Positions 1 to 7,796 of a DNA stretch of 46,126 nucleotides are shown in pieces (position 1 is the first letter of the stretch; each line of letters starts with the position of its first letter). Below the pieces are notes generated by a model. It saw only the letters and a program-made list of their open reading frames with translations. It was not told where the DNA came from and did not search any database. Position numbers and translations under genes: made by a program. Location of the stretch: assembly GCA_027451565.1 (NCBI GenBank), contig DAIDJC010000001.1, positions 1-46,126 on the forward strand, read 5' to 3'. The DNA comes from Limisphaerales bacterium (GTDB lineage Bacteria; Verrucomicrobiota; Verrucomicrobiia; Limisphaerales; UBA11358).

Positions 1-1312
1 TCCTGTGCCCATCCTGTTCCAACACCTCGTCGTAGAAATTTTGATGATTCATCCGCCTTGCCACCGTCTGGCTCACCAAGGCACCCAGCATCAACGCTGG
101 CACCAGGGAAAATTTCTGGGTCATTTCAAAAACGATCAGGATGCCTGTGACCGGAGCCCAGACCACGGCGCCAAGGCAGGCGCTCATGCCCACCACTGCA
201 AGAGTCAGACTGTCTCCGGGGCTGACATGCCATTCCAAGCCCAAAAGGCTGGAAATGGCGGTTCCCACCATGCATCCAAAAAATAGTGTGGGTGAAAAAA
301 TACCGCCACAGCCGCCGAAACCGTAGCAGCAAAAAGTGGCCATGAATTTTCCAAGCAGGAGCAACACCGCAAGCTGCCAGCCTATGTCTCCGGCCAACGC
401 GCTGGAAAGATCGCCATAGCCCAGGCTGAAAATGCCAAGGTGACCCGTGTGCCAATAAATACTTACGCCCAGGATCCATGTGATCCATCCACCCAAGGCT
501 GGAGTCAGCCAGATGGGAATTTCGGGATGCGCTTTCATGCGCATTCTCAGATTAAGGCTGAATCTTTGAAAATAAACTCCCACCAATGCTGCAATTCCAG
601 CAACCAAAGGTGTCATGACAAAACCGAACCATGTGGGTGCGTCGGAGACTTTCAGCCGGAAAGAGGGTTGGGGGCCTATAACGCCGTGGACCACCAAGGC
701 ACCCAAAACGGACGCCAGCAACACGGGACCAAGCAACCGGCTGTTGAGGTCGCCAATTATTTCCTCCAGCACGAATGTGGTGGCGGCGAGTGGCGCGTTG
801 AAAGCTGCTGCCAGGCCGGCGGCGGCGCCTGCCGCTGCGGCTGCCCTGCGGCTTTGTTTGGGTTCGCCAGCCAAACCCGCCACATTCGAGGCCAAAGCTC
901 CGCCAATCTGCACGCTCGGACCCTCGCGGCCCAAGCTGGCGCCACCCCCCACACTCAAGATGCCCGCCACGAATTTAAGCACGGCTACCCGCCATCGGAC
1001 AAAGCCAAAATCCTTCCAAAAAGCCAGCTTGTGCTGTGGAATTCCGCTTCCAGCGGCATCCTTCCCAAAAGTCTGCATCAGCCAGCCTCCAAGAAAAGAC
1101 GTGGCCGTGATCACAAGAAAGGTCCCTGTTGCAAAATAAAAAAGCGGTTTGCCTGCAAAGCGGGCAATGCCCTGGTCATAAAGCCATCCGATGCCCAGTT
1201 GGAAAAAAACTGCTGCCAGGCCTGCCGTCAGGCCGTAAACGCAGGAAGTCAGCACGGCGCGGCTTCGTGCGGGAAATCTTGACCAAAACTTTCTGAAAAA
1301 TTCAGGATTCAT
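1..1312 (-). CDS. ClC-family chloride channel or H+/Cl- antiporter (C-terminus cut by window edge)
   Basis: Inner-membrane ClC protein that moves chloride, either as a channel or in exchange for protons. The visible 437 codons from the ATG at 1312 read through the whole transmembrane domain. The Cl- binding motif GSGIP is at residues 88-92. The gating glutamate lies in GREGP (E130). The motif VLEEI carries the glutamate matching the internal proton site of E. coli ClC, and GIFSP follows later. The antiporter-type glutamates suggest H+/Cl- exchange (inference). The frame is still open at base 1, just after the helix R tyrosine (FYDEVL), so a following CBS or TrkA domain cannot be judged. The gene starts one base after the stop of the upstream methyltransferase gene, so the two are probably translated together. 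The long plus-strand reading frames here are shadows of it. Confidence 0.93.
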   Translation of the reverse strand, partial: MNPEFFRKFWSRFPARSRAVLTSCVYGLTAGLAAVFFQLGIGWLYDQGIARFAGKPLFYFATGTFLVITATSFLGGWLMQTFGKDAAGSGIPQHKLAFWKDFGFVRWRVAVLKFVAGILSVGGGASLGREGPSVQIGGALASNVAGLAGEPKQSRRAAAAAGAAAGLAAAFNAPLAATTFVLEEIIGDLNSRLLGPVLLASVLGALVVHGVIGPQPSFRLKVSDAPTWFGFVMTPLVAGIAALVGVYFQRFSLNLRMRMKAHPEIPIWLTPALGGWITWILGVSIYWHTGHLGIFSLGYGDLSSALAGDIGWQLAVLLLLGKFMATFCCYGFGGCGGIFSPTLFFGCMVGTAISSLLGLEWHVSPGDSLTLAVVGMSACLGAVVWAPVTGILIVFEMTQKFSLVPALMLGALVSQTVARRMNHQNFYDEVLEQDGHR

Positions 1313-1313
1313 A

Positions 1314-1952
1314 TTATATCAATGTCCATCGTTCTGAATATGCGAATCCAGCATTTTCAAGTCGGCGCTCCTCTAGCCGGAATCCTGCTTTTCTGAGGTA
1401 TTGGCCTGGGGGAACGAGGCTGCGGGCGGAAAGCCCGGTGGTGATCCAAAAAAAATCGTAGAGAAGTCTAAGCAGCGCCCGGGCCCTCCATTTGCGCCAG
1501 CCTCGATCCGGCACCCTGAAATCAGATACCAGCCAGGTGGCACCCGGACTGGCGGCCGCAGCCAGTTCCATTACCAAGCCCTCCAGAGTCTCGGCAGGGA
1601 AACAATCCAGGAAAAAATGGGTTGCCAGCAAGTCATAGCGCCCGCCACGAGCCCGCCAGTCCAGGGCATCCATTTGCTGGAAATCCACTCGGGACGGATC
1701 CAAACCACTCTTGTTTATTTTCGCAAGCATGCAGCGAATCATCGCCCCGCTTTTTTCCACGCAGGTGATGCGCACATCCGGGTTGGTCTTCATGAGCCGC
1801 AACAGAAATCGGCCCCTGCCTTCACCCACCAAGAGTGCCCGGCGAAACCTCCCGCCCTCTGTCAAGAATTGAGTCCGGCATCGCTGCATTAAAGGACCCG
1901 CAAAAGCCAGTTCCATCCAGCCATAATGCGGAGCCAAACGATCAAAATTCAT
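1314..1952 (-). CDS. Class I SAM-dependent methyltransferase
   Basis: 212-residue cytoplasmic protein with a Rossmann-type methyltransferase fold. The glycine-rich SAM motif (LLVGEGRGRFL) is near residues 40-50. An acidic strand end follows (CVEKSG), then a QQMDALDW segment typical of motif II/III. A hydrophobic motif (YDLLATHFFLDCF) follows. The opening MNFDRLAPHYGWME is common in small methyltransferases of the UbiE/type 11 kind. The substrate cannot be read from the sequence. Its TAA stop sits one base from the ClC start codon, so the genes form a two-gene operon. There is no convincing Shine-Dalgarno in front of the ATG. Confidence 0.8.
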   Translation of the reverse strand: MNFDRLAPHYGWMELAFAGPLMQRCRTQFLTEGGRFRRALLVGEGRGRFLLRLMKTNPDVRITCVEKSGAMIRCMLAKINKSGLDPSRVDFQQMDALDWRARGGRYDLLATHFFLDCFPAETLEGLVMELAAAASPGATWLVSDFRVPDRGWRKWRARALLRLLYDFFWITTGLSARSLVPPGQYLRKAGFRLEERRLENAGFAYSERWTLI

Positions 1953-2183
1953 TTAAAGAAATTTCGACCAGAATAATTCAAATCGAGGAAGCTGTATATT
2001 TAAATCAAATTGAATATCCTAACCATCATTCCATGCTTTCTTGGGGGCCGGGGTTCGGTGGCGCCGAATTCGCGCCTGGCTGGTGGACCGGACTGGCAAG
2101 GAAACCTTGCATCCGGGAGTTCCAAAAGAGTCATTCAGGCAACATGTGATCCACTGTTTTGTTTACATTTTTAAAAAATCAAC

Positions 2184-2212
2184 TTGAGCCAGGGCGTTCT
2201 GTTTGGTTTAAT
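2184..2212 (+). promoter_or_regulatory. Sigma-70-type promoter of tRNA-Tyr
   Basis: A -35 box TTGAGC (2184-2189) and a -10 box TTTAAT (2207-2212) are separated by exactly 17 bp and end 21 bp before the first base of the tRNA. An A/T-rich stretch lies upstream. Only the spacing and box matches support this. Confidence 0.6.
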
Positions 2213-2233
2213 CCACGGCTCGCACTTTGCTGC

Positions 2234-2319
2234 GGTAGGTTACCCAAGTGGCCAACGGGGGCAGACTGTAAATCTGCTGGCTTACGCCTTCGATGGTTCG
2301 AATCCATCACCTACCACCA
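2234..2319 (+). tRNA. tRNA-Tyr (anticodon GTA)
   Basis: 86-nt class II tRNA. The acceptor stem GGTAGGT (2234-2240) pairs with ACCTACC (2309-2315), followed by discriminator A and an encoded CCA. The anticodon stem GCAGA/TCTGC closes the loop CTGTAAA, with GTA at 2268-2270. There is a long variable arm and a T-loop of GGTTCGAATCC form, all as expected for bacterial tRNA-Tyr. Confidence 0.97.
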
Positions 2320-2689
2320 TTTCTTTTTTAATTGAAAAAACAATTTCTTTCGGGGTTTTTTGCACCCATTAAGGTTGAGTCATGACACATGAAAGTGATC
2401 TCGACCGCGTCATGGCGAAGAACCGCGTTTGTAGCAATAAAATTTTGATTGTGAACTGGAAACCGGTCTGAATCTGGGATTGTTTGGGACCGAATCAAGA
2501 CAATCAGCCCTTCCAACCGGCAGGTTTAAATCCCGCCAATTTGTTGCTGAATAATCGTTTGTGAATGAAAATCCCATATTGGCTTGTCGTTATGCGGGTG
2601 CGTTTACTTTCGAATCGTCACTGAATCGTCACTGTTTTTTTGCCGGTTTGCAATTGTGCTAAAATGAGTGTCATGCCATCTTCAAACCC
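2320..2689. other. Gene-free stretch between tRNA-Tyr and phoB
   Basis: 370 bases with no supported gene. It begins with T-rich sequence after the tRNA, where transcription probably ends. AATTG/CAATT arms and a T6 run are visible, but there is no strong GC hairpin. It ends with the regulatory region of phoB, which contains the 11-bp tandem repeat at 2612-2634 and a possible -10 box TAAAAT at 2660-2665. Confidence 0.6.
2612..2634 (+). promoter_or_regulatory. Pho-box-like 11-bp tandem repeat upstream of phoB
   Basis: The 11-mer GAATCGTCACT is repeated perfectly head to tail (2612-2622 and 2623-2633). E. coli-type Pho boxes are direct repeats of CTGTCAT with an 11-bp period; here the heptamers read TCGTCAC spaced by TGAA, sharing the GTCA core. 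It lies 56 bp before the phoB start. An autoregulatory PhoB site is the natural reading, but that is inference from period, core and position. Confidence 0.5.
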
Positions 2690-3370
2690 GTGAAACCAAA
2701 GATTTTGGTTGTGGATGACGAACCCGAGGCGGTTGAATTGCTTGAGTTCAATCTCAAGCAGGCAGGTTACGTGGTTACTACGGCGGGGGATGGAGCTGAG
2801 GCTCTCAAGCGTGCACGCAGTCAAACTCCGGATTTGATCGTTTTGGATGTAATGCTTCCCGAGATGGATGGATTTGAAATATGCAAATCCCTCAGGCTGG
2901 ATCCAGCCACATCCAAGGTTCCCATCATCATGTTAACGGCGAAAGCCGCGGAAATTGACCGTGTATTGGGGTTGGAATTGGGGGCGGATGACTATCTCAC
3001 GAAGCCCTTTAGCCCCAGGGAACTTTTGTTGCGGATAAAAAAAATTCTTTCTCGAACGCAGGTTGAGGAGAACTCGAAGGATCAGCTTCGGTTTGGCGAC
3101 CTCACGGTGGATGTTCCCCGCCATGTGGCCAGTTGGCGAGGCAAGACCATTGACCTGACCGCCACGGAATTCCGGCTTCTCACCATTCTATCCCAGCGGT
3201 CGGGCCGGGTTCAATCCCGGGACCAGCTTTTGCGGGATGTATGGGAGTATGACAGCCTGATTGACACCCGCACCGTGGACACTCACATGCGGCGGCTAAG
3301 GGAAAAACTCGGACCTGCTTCCAAACATTTGGACACGGTGCGCGGTGTGGGTTACCGTTTTGTGGAGTGA
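2690..3370 (+). CDS. phoB: PhoB-type response regulator, OmpR family
   Basis: 226-residue transcription factor. Residues 1-120 form a receiver domain with the acidic pair in VVDDEPE, the phospho-acceptor aspartate in VLDVMLPEMDG, and the conserved KPF lysine. Residues 130-226 form a winged-helix DNA-binding domain ending in VRGVGYRF. It is expected to be phosphorylated by the kinase encoded 87 bases downstream and to control phosphate-starvation genes. The start is GTG at 2690: the ATG 18 bases upstream meets a stop, and KPKILVVDDEP is the expected N-terminus. The PhoB assignment rests on the domain type plus the PhoR-like partner; no pst or phoU gene is in the window, so another OmpR-family role is possible. 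Confidence 0.88.
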   Translation: MKPKILVVDDEPEAVELLEFNLKQAGYVVTTAGDGAEALKRARSQTPDLIVLDVMLPEMDGFEICKSLRLDPATSKVPIIMLTAKAAEIDRVLGLELGADDYLTKPFSPRELLLRIKKILSRTQVEENSKDQLRFGDLTVDVPRHVASWRGKTIDLTATEFRLLTILSQRSGRVQSRDQLLRDVWEYDSLIDTRTVDTHMRRLREKLGPASKHLDTVRGVGYRFVE

Positions 3371-3457
3371 ATATTTTGCCGCAGTTTCAATTGCCAGTAA
3401 TCGCTTGGAGATGGGGGCTTATTCCCGTGCAAACAGGGTGCCATTAGGGAGTTTATC

Positions 3458-4633
3458 ATGTGGGCCGTTCTCGCGATCCTTTTCTTGTTTCTGGCCCTTG
3501 GGGTTCATCTGGCTTGGAAACGGCATTTTGACACCAAAACAAGGCAATTCAACTCGGAGTTGCTGGATTTGCAGCGTCGGCAACAACAAACTGAACTTTT
3601 TGCCAAGGCGCGGGAACAGGTTTTGTTCAATTCCATGCTGGAGGGTCTGCTGCTGCTGGATTATAACCACCGCATCACACTGGCCAACCGGTCTTTCAAA
3701 TCACTTTTTGGTGTCAAGGTGGAACTCCGGGGCAAATCCATTTTGGAGGCCCTCCGTCTGCATGCCTTGGAGGACTTGGTCAGCCAGGTTGAGACACACG
3801 GACAAGTGCTCAACTACGAACTCAAGCTCCCCGACATCAACGAGCGCTGGCTTCAGGTCAATGCCGCAGTCATCCATGATTCGGATGGACGCCGCGAGGG
3901 AACTATTCTTGTTTTTCACGACCTTACCCGTCTCAAGCAACTTGAGCGCACGCGGGAGGAATTCGTTGCCAATGTCAGCCACGAACTGCGGACGCCGCTT
4001 TCGCTTATCAAAGGCTACGTGGAGACCCTCCTTGATGGCGCCAGCCAGCAACCGGAGGTGACCCAGCGTTTTTTGAAAATCATTGAGCGCAACACCCAGC
4101 GCTTGAATTTGCTCATCCAGGACCTTCTCACCATTTCGGCGCTGGAGTCCGAAAGAATCCAACTCAGCCTTCAACCCGTTTCCTTGCGCGGGTTGGCGGA
4201 TAAAATCCTGTCTGATTTGCACGCCCGCGCGGAATCCAAAAGCATGGCCTTGATCAATAATTTGGAGGATTTTCAGGTTTTGATTGATCCCAACCGCATG
4301 GACCAGGTGCTGGCCAACCTGGTGGACAATGCCATCAAATATGGCCGGACTCACGGAAAAGTGATGATCGGCGCCCGGCGGTTGGCGGATTCCTCCGTTG
4401 AAGTGCATGTTCGGGATGATGGTCCGGGAATTCCGCCTGAGGCCCTCGACAGGGTGTTTGAAAGGTTTTATCGGGTGGACAAGGCTCGTTCCAGGGACCA
4501 GGGAGGAACGGGGCTGGGGCTTTCCATTGTCAAACACATTGTCCAAGCCCACGATGGCCGTGTTTGGGTCGAAAGCGAGGTGGGCAAGGGAGCCACCTTC
4601 TTTTTCACGTTGCCGCCCTTGCCTCCCGCCTGA
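3458..4633 (+). CDS. phoR: PhoR-type sensor histidine kinase
   Basis: 391-residue inner-membrane kinase. A single membrane segment covers residues 3-20, followed by a short linker and a PAS domain at about 55-155. The HisKA dimerisation helix has the phospho-accepting His175 in SHELRTPL. The HATPase_c domain shows the N box (NLVDNAIKYG, near 287-296), G1 (DDGPGIP, 320-326) and G2 (GGTGLGLSIV, 349-358). One N-terminal helix, PAS, then HisKA matches PhoR. The ATG at 3458 is supported by an AGGGAG Shine-Dalgarno six bases upstream. Transcription is almost certainly shared with phoB. No periplasmic sensor domain is present, so the signal must come through other proteins or the cytoplasm (inference). 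Confidence 0.88.
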   Translation: MWAVLAILFLFLALGVHLAWKRHFDTKTRQFNSELLDLQRRQQQTELFAKAREQVLFNSMLEGLLLLDYNHRITLANRSFKSLFGVKVELRGKSILEALRLHALEDLVSQVETHGQVLNYELKLPDINERWLQVNAAVIHDSDGRREGTILVFHDLTRLKQLERTREEFVANVSHELRTPLSLIKGYVETLLDGASQQPEVTQRFLKIIERNTQRLNLLIQDLLTISALESERIQLSLQPVSLRGLADKILSDLHARAESKSMALINNLEDFQVLIDPNRMDQVLANLVDNAIKYGRTHGKVMIGARRLADSSVEVHVRDDGPGIPPEALDRVFERFYRVDKARSRDQGGTGLGLSIVKHIVQAHDGRVWVESEVGKGATFFFTLPPLPPA

Positions 4634-4713
4634 ATTTTTGAGGCAAATCGCGGGTGTCCGGCCCCATGGCTTGTCGTCTCGACAAATTCGCGCCGTTTTT
4701 TACCATGTATTCA

Positions 4714-5502
4714 ATGTCGTTAAACGAACAACCTTTGGTCATTGCCGGACGTCAGTTCCGTTCCAGGCTCATTTTGGGCACGGGCAAATTTTCCTCCCCA
4801 GAACTCATGAGGAAAGCCATGGATGCCAGCGGGTCGGAAATGGTAACCGTGGCTCTTCGCCGGGCCGATCTTTCCGGGGCTGGCGATCCCTATGCCAACA
4901 TTCTTGAATTCATTGATCCGAACCGGTATCTGGTCCTGGCCAATACCAGCGGCGCAATGAATGCTGGGGAGGCGGTGCGTCTGGCGCGTCTTGCCGTGGC
5001 GGCCGGCTTGCCAAAATGGATCAAACTCGAAATTCATCCCGATCCCCGGTATCTGCTTCCCGACCCGGTTGAGACCTTCAAGGCGGCAGAAATCCTCGTG
5101 CAGGAAGGTTTCACTGTTCTTCCATATATCAATGCAGACCCTGTGCTGGCCAAACGCCTTCAAGAGGTGGGCTGTGCCACGGTCATGCCTCTTGGTTCGC
5201 CCATCGGGTCCAATGGTGGCCTGCAAACCCGTGATCAAATTCGAATCATTATCGAGCAGGCGACCGTCCCCGTGGTGGTGGATGCAGGGATCGGTGCTCC
5301 CAGCCATGCGGCTGAGGCCATGGAAATGGGGGCAGACGCTGTCCTCGTGAATACCGCCATTGCCGTTGCTTCCGATCCCGTGCAAATGGCGGAAGCCTTT
5401 AATCTGGCTGTACTTGCCGGGCGCCAGGCTTTCAATGTCGGCCTACCAGGGTCGGCACGTCACGCTTCCCCCACAAGTCCTCTGACAGCATTCCTGGATT
5501 GA
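4714..5502 (+). CDS. thiG: Thiazole synthase ThiG
   Basis: Makes the thiazole phosphate moiety of thiamine from deoxyxylulose 5-phosphate, dehydroglycine and ThiS thiocarboxylate. It is a cytoplasmic (beta/alpha)8 barrel. The family opening (PLVIAGRQFRSRLILGTGKF), the Schiff-base lysine in WIKLEI (about residue 104) and the phosphate-binding segments GSPIGSNGG and VDAGIGAPSHAA are all visible. From the ATG at 4714 it has 262 residues, normal for ThiG. In-frame ATGs at 4705 and 4654 would only add non-conserved residues. It sits 80 bases after phoR and two bases before the hldA ATG. No thiS, thiF, thiH/O or thiC is present, and no TPP riboswitch is visible upstream. Confidence 0.93.
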   Translation: MSLNEQPLVIAGRQFRSRLILGTGKFSSPELMRKAMDASGSEMVTVALRRADLSGAGDPYANILEFIDPNRYLVLANTSGAMNAGEAVRLARLAVAAGLPKWIKLEIHPDPRYLLPDPVETFKAAEILVQEGFTVLPYINADPVLAKRLQEVGCATVMPLGSPIGSNGGLQTRDQIRIIIEQATVPVVVDAGIGAPSHAAEAMEMGADAVLVNTAIAVASDPVQMAEAFNLAVLAGRQAFNVGLPGSARHASPTSPLTAFLD

Positions 5503-5504
5503 TT

Positions 5505-6512
5505 ATGAAAAAACCTGCTTTGAACCCGGCGCGAATCCGCAAAATCCTGGCGAAAGCCGCAAAACTCCGCGTGCTTGTCCTGGGCGACGTGATGCTGGAC
5601 CAATTTATTTGGGGAAATGTCTCGCGCATTTCCCCCGAGGCGCCAGTGCCGGTGGTGGAGTTTTCCCGTGAGAATTTCATGCCGGGTGGTGCCGCCAATG
5701 TGGCCAGGAACATTGCCGCCTTTAATGCCGGCGTGGACCTGATGGGAATCATCGGCGTGGATGATGCCGGTCGCAAGCTGTGCGAAATCCTCCGGCAACA
5801 GTCCATCAATGGAGGGCGCTTGGTGAAAAGCCCGGTCCGCCACACCACAATCAAAACCCGCATCGTGGCTCATCAACAGCAAGTGGTTCGGATTGATCGT
5901 GAATCGGTTGGATTACCCGATAAAAACTCAGCGAGATTATTGGCCAGTCGTTTCGATGCTGCCATCAATGACGCGGATGCGGTGATCGTGGGAGATTACG
6001 GCAAGGGGGTCATTTCCCAGCCCTTTCTGGACCAGGTCAAGGCGGCCTGCCGGAAAAGGGGCATTTGGCTGAGCCTGGATCCCAAGCCGGTGCATCAATT
6101 GAATTTAACCGGACTGTCTCTCATAACTCCCAATCGCCGAGAGGCGTTTCAGTTGGCGGGCCTGGCGGATGACACCCGCACGGAAAATCCCCTGAAAGAC
6201 GCCACGCTGGCCAAAGTTTCCGAGCGTTTGCTCCGGGAATTACGTCCGGCTGTGCTCCTCATCACACTGGGCGAATTGGGAATGCTTTTATGCCAGCGCG
6301 ATGCCCCGCCGTTTCATATTCCAACGGTTGCACAGGAGGTTTTTGACGTTTCAGGGGCCGGAGACACGGTCATTTCTGTTTTTACACTGGCCATCGCTGC
6401 CGGTGCATCTCCCATCGAGGCATCCATCCTTTCCAACCATGCCGCAGGCATCGTGGTGGGCAAGGTGGGCACCGCAACCACTTCACCGGCGGAACTCTTG
6501 AAGAGTTTTTGA
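5505..6512 (+). CDS. hldA: D-glycero-beta-D-manno-heptose-7-phosphate kinase (HldA / HldE domain 1)
   Basis: PfkB/ribokinase-family sugar kinase that phosphorylates heptose 7-phosphate to the 1,7-bisphosphate on the route to ADP-heptose for lipopolysaccharide core. Signature segments are VLGDVMLDQFIWG, RISPEAPVPVV and PGGAANVARNIA near the N-terminus. The catalytic motif DVSGAGDT near the C-terminus holds the base Asp at about 287. The 335 residues contain only the kinase half; the nucleotidyltransferase half of HldE is absent, so HldC must be encoded elsewhere. ATG 5505 is chosen over the in-frame TTG at 5499 that overlaps the thiG stop. The tight spacing to thiG suggests co-transcription. 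Confidence 0.92.
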   Translation: MKKPALNPARIRKILAKAAKLRVLVLGDVMLDQFIWGNVSRISPEAPVPVVEFSRENFMPGGAANVARNIAAFNAGVDLMGIIGVDDAGRKLCEILRQQSINGGRLVKSPVRHTTIKTRIVAHQQQVVRIDRESVGLPDKNSARLLASRFDAAINDADAVIVGDYGKGVISQPFLDQVKAACRKRGIWLSLDPKPVHQLNLTGLSLITPNRREAFQLAGLADDTRTENPLKDATLAKVSERLLRELRPAVLLITLGELGMLLCQRDAPPFHIPTVAQEVFDVSGAGDTVISVFTLAIAAGASPIEASILSNHAAGIVVGKVGTATTSPAELLKSF

Positions 6513-6546
6513 GACTCATAAAGCAACCCTCTGAAGACATTTTTTC

Positions 6547-7341
6547 ATGAGCCAGGCCAAAATCACCATCGAAATCATTCAAAAAATGAAATTGGATGGC
6601 CAGCCCATTGCCGCGCTTACTGCATATGATTTCACCATGGCAAGGTTGCTTGATGAAGCGGGCATTCCGTTGCTTCTGGTGGGTGATTCTGTGGGCATGG
6701 TGGTATTGGGTTACCCGGATACAACGCATGTTACCATGCCGGAGATGCTGCACCACGTTCGTGCCGCGGCCCGGGCTCAAACCCGGGCCTTGCTCGGGGC
6801 TGATCTTCCTTTTCAATCCTACCAAACGCCCGCCCAGGCTCTTGACAATGCCAGGGCTTTGGCTGAGGCGGGGGCGGGGTTTGTAAAAGCTGAGGGAGGC
6901 GCTGAAATCCTCCCCCAAATCAAGGCCATCATTTCAGAGGGCATACCCTTTTGCGCCCACCTGGGAATGCTCCCGCAGCATGTGTTGGAAGAGGGCGGAT
7001 ATAAAATCAAGGGCAAAAAGGAGGAGGAACATCTCCGTCTCCTTCAAGATGCGCGCATGCTCGATGAGGCGGGGGCCTTTGCAATCATTCTTGAACTGGT
7101 CACGCCCAATGTGGCCAGGGAGATAGCCCAAGGGGTGTCTGTGCCTGTCATTGGCATTGGCAGCGGCCCTTACTGTGACGGACAGATTCTGGTGACGCAG
7201 GATCTCATTGGCGGCTTTCCCTGGTTTACTCCCGGTTTTGTCAAACCCCGTGCCCAATGTGCTGCCCTGGCAGTTTCTGCCATCCACGCATGGAAAGCCT
7301 CCCTTTCCGTCCCAGGAAGCGCCAGCTCCGTCCTGTCATGA
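6547..7341 (+). CDS. panB: 3-methyl-2-oxobutanoate hydroxymethyltransferase PanB
   Basis: First committed step of pantothenate/CoA synthesis: transfer of a hydroxymethyl group from methylene-tetrahydrofolate to 2-oxoisovalerate, giving ketopantoate. The 264-residue (beta/alpha)8 enzyme has the usual length. It shows the LTAYDFTMARLLDEAG opening, the metal-binding stretch GDSVGMVVLGYPDT, the KAEGG segment and the catalytic glutamate in ILELV. The conserved IGIGSGPYCDGQILV segment lies near the C-terminus. There is no panC or panD alongside. It starts 34 bases after hldA and its TGA overlaps the ATG of the next gene (ATGA), so the two are translationally coupled. Confidence 0.95.
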   Translation: MSQAKITIEIIQKMKLDGQPIAALTAYDFTMARLLDEAGIPLLLVGDSVGMVVLGYPDTTHVTMPEMLHHVRAAARAQTRALLGADLPFQSYQTPAQALDNARALAEAGAGFVKAEGGAEILPQIKAIISEGIPFCAHLGMLPQHVLEEGGYKIKGKKEEEHLRLLQDARMLDEAGAFAIILELVTPNVAREIAQGVSVPVIGIGSGPYCDGQILVTQDLIGGFPWFTPGFVKPRAQCAALAVSAIHAWKASLSVPGSASSVLS

Positions 7342-7724
7342 CTCGTTGGAAATTACCTTCGGTTGGGATTTTGGCGCTGGGTTTTGCCCCCATTCTTTCA
7401 GGCTGCGTCTCAGGGCACCAAACCCGGATCCAAGAGCAAAATGCCTTTCTAGCCGGCCAAAACGCTGCATTCCAAGCAGCCATGGTTCCAAACGCCAGCC
7501 AATTTGTGACGGTCCTTGGGCCGGTTCAAATCCATCGGGTTCCTTGGGTGGCGGGACTCACACTGGTCCAGGCCCTGGCCACCGCCATTTATCAGGACCC
7601 CCGTTCCCCAACTTCCATCACGATTACCCGGGACCACGAAAGCGCCTCGTTGAATCCCGATGTTTTGTTTCAGGGAGCCGTGGTTCCGCTCGAACCGGGC
7701 GATGTCATCGAATTGCAACCATGA
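7338..7724 (+). CDS. Small lipoprotein with SLBB-like domain
   Basis: 128-residue predicted lipoprotein. The basic and hydrophobic leader ends in the lipobox ILSGC, placing the lipid-bearing cysteine at residue 23. Residues 57-128 (VTVLGPVQIHRVPWV, then GLTLVQALATAIY, then SITITR and a final PLEPGDVIEL) follow the pattern of SLBB domains found in polysaccharide-export outer-membrane lipoproteins. The usual Poly_export domain is missing, so this is a minimal member with no assigned function. It overlaps the panB stop by four bases. An upstream in-frame ATG at 7257 lies within panB and would hide the signal peptide, so 7338 is preferred. Confidence 0.75.
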   Translation: MTRWKLPSVGILALGFAPILSGCVSGHQTRIQEQNAFLAGQNAAFQAAMVPNASQFVTVLGPVQIHRVPWVAGLTLVQALATAIYQDPRSPTSITITRDHESASLNPDVLFQGAVVPLEPGDVIELQP

Positions 7725-7745
7725 AATAAGTCCGATAAAATCGTT

Positions 7746-7772
7746 GGGGTTGGACAGTGCATGTCTCACCCC
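7746..7772 (+). repeat. Hairpin-forming repeat, copy 1
   Basis: A 24-nt stretch (7747-7770) recurs at 26658-26681 with one difference. Folded as RNA, outer arms GGGGT/ACCCC and inner arms GGACA/TGTCT surround a single U-C mismatch and a five-base loop GTGCA. The one base that differs from copy 2 changes a G-C pair into a G-U pair, so pairing is kept. It sits 24 bases before a small ORF. Confidence 0.55.
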
Positions 7773-7796
7773 ATCTGCCAGAGTGGGAGCACGATT

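Noticed and set aside
440..1282. 280-codon plus-strand reading frame
   Set aside because: Antisense to the ClC gene, whose motifs are unmistakable on the minus strand; the plus-strand product is C-, Q- and H-rich with no family character.
2097..2109. CAAGG/CCTTG hairpin in front of the tRNA promoter
   Set aside because: Only five pairs with a three-base loop; expected by chance in this amount of sequence.
3345..4061. 238-codon plus-strand frame overlapping phoB and phoR
   Set aside because: Out-of-frame shadow of phoR, rich in W, C and S; the phoR frame has full kinase motifs.
4634..4713. TPP riboswitch before thiG
   Set aside because: Only 80 bases are available after phoR and no conserved thi-box segments are seen.
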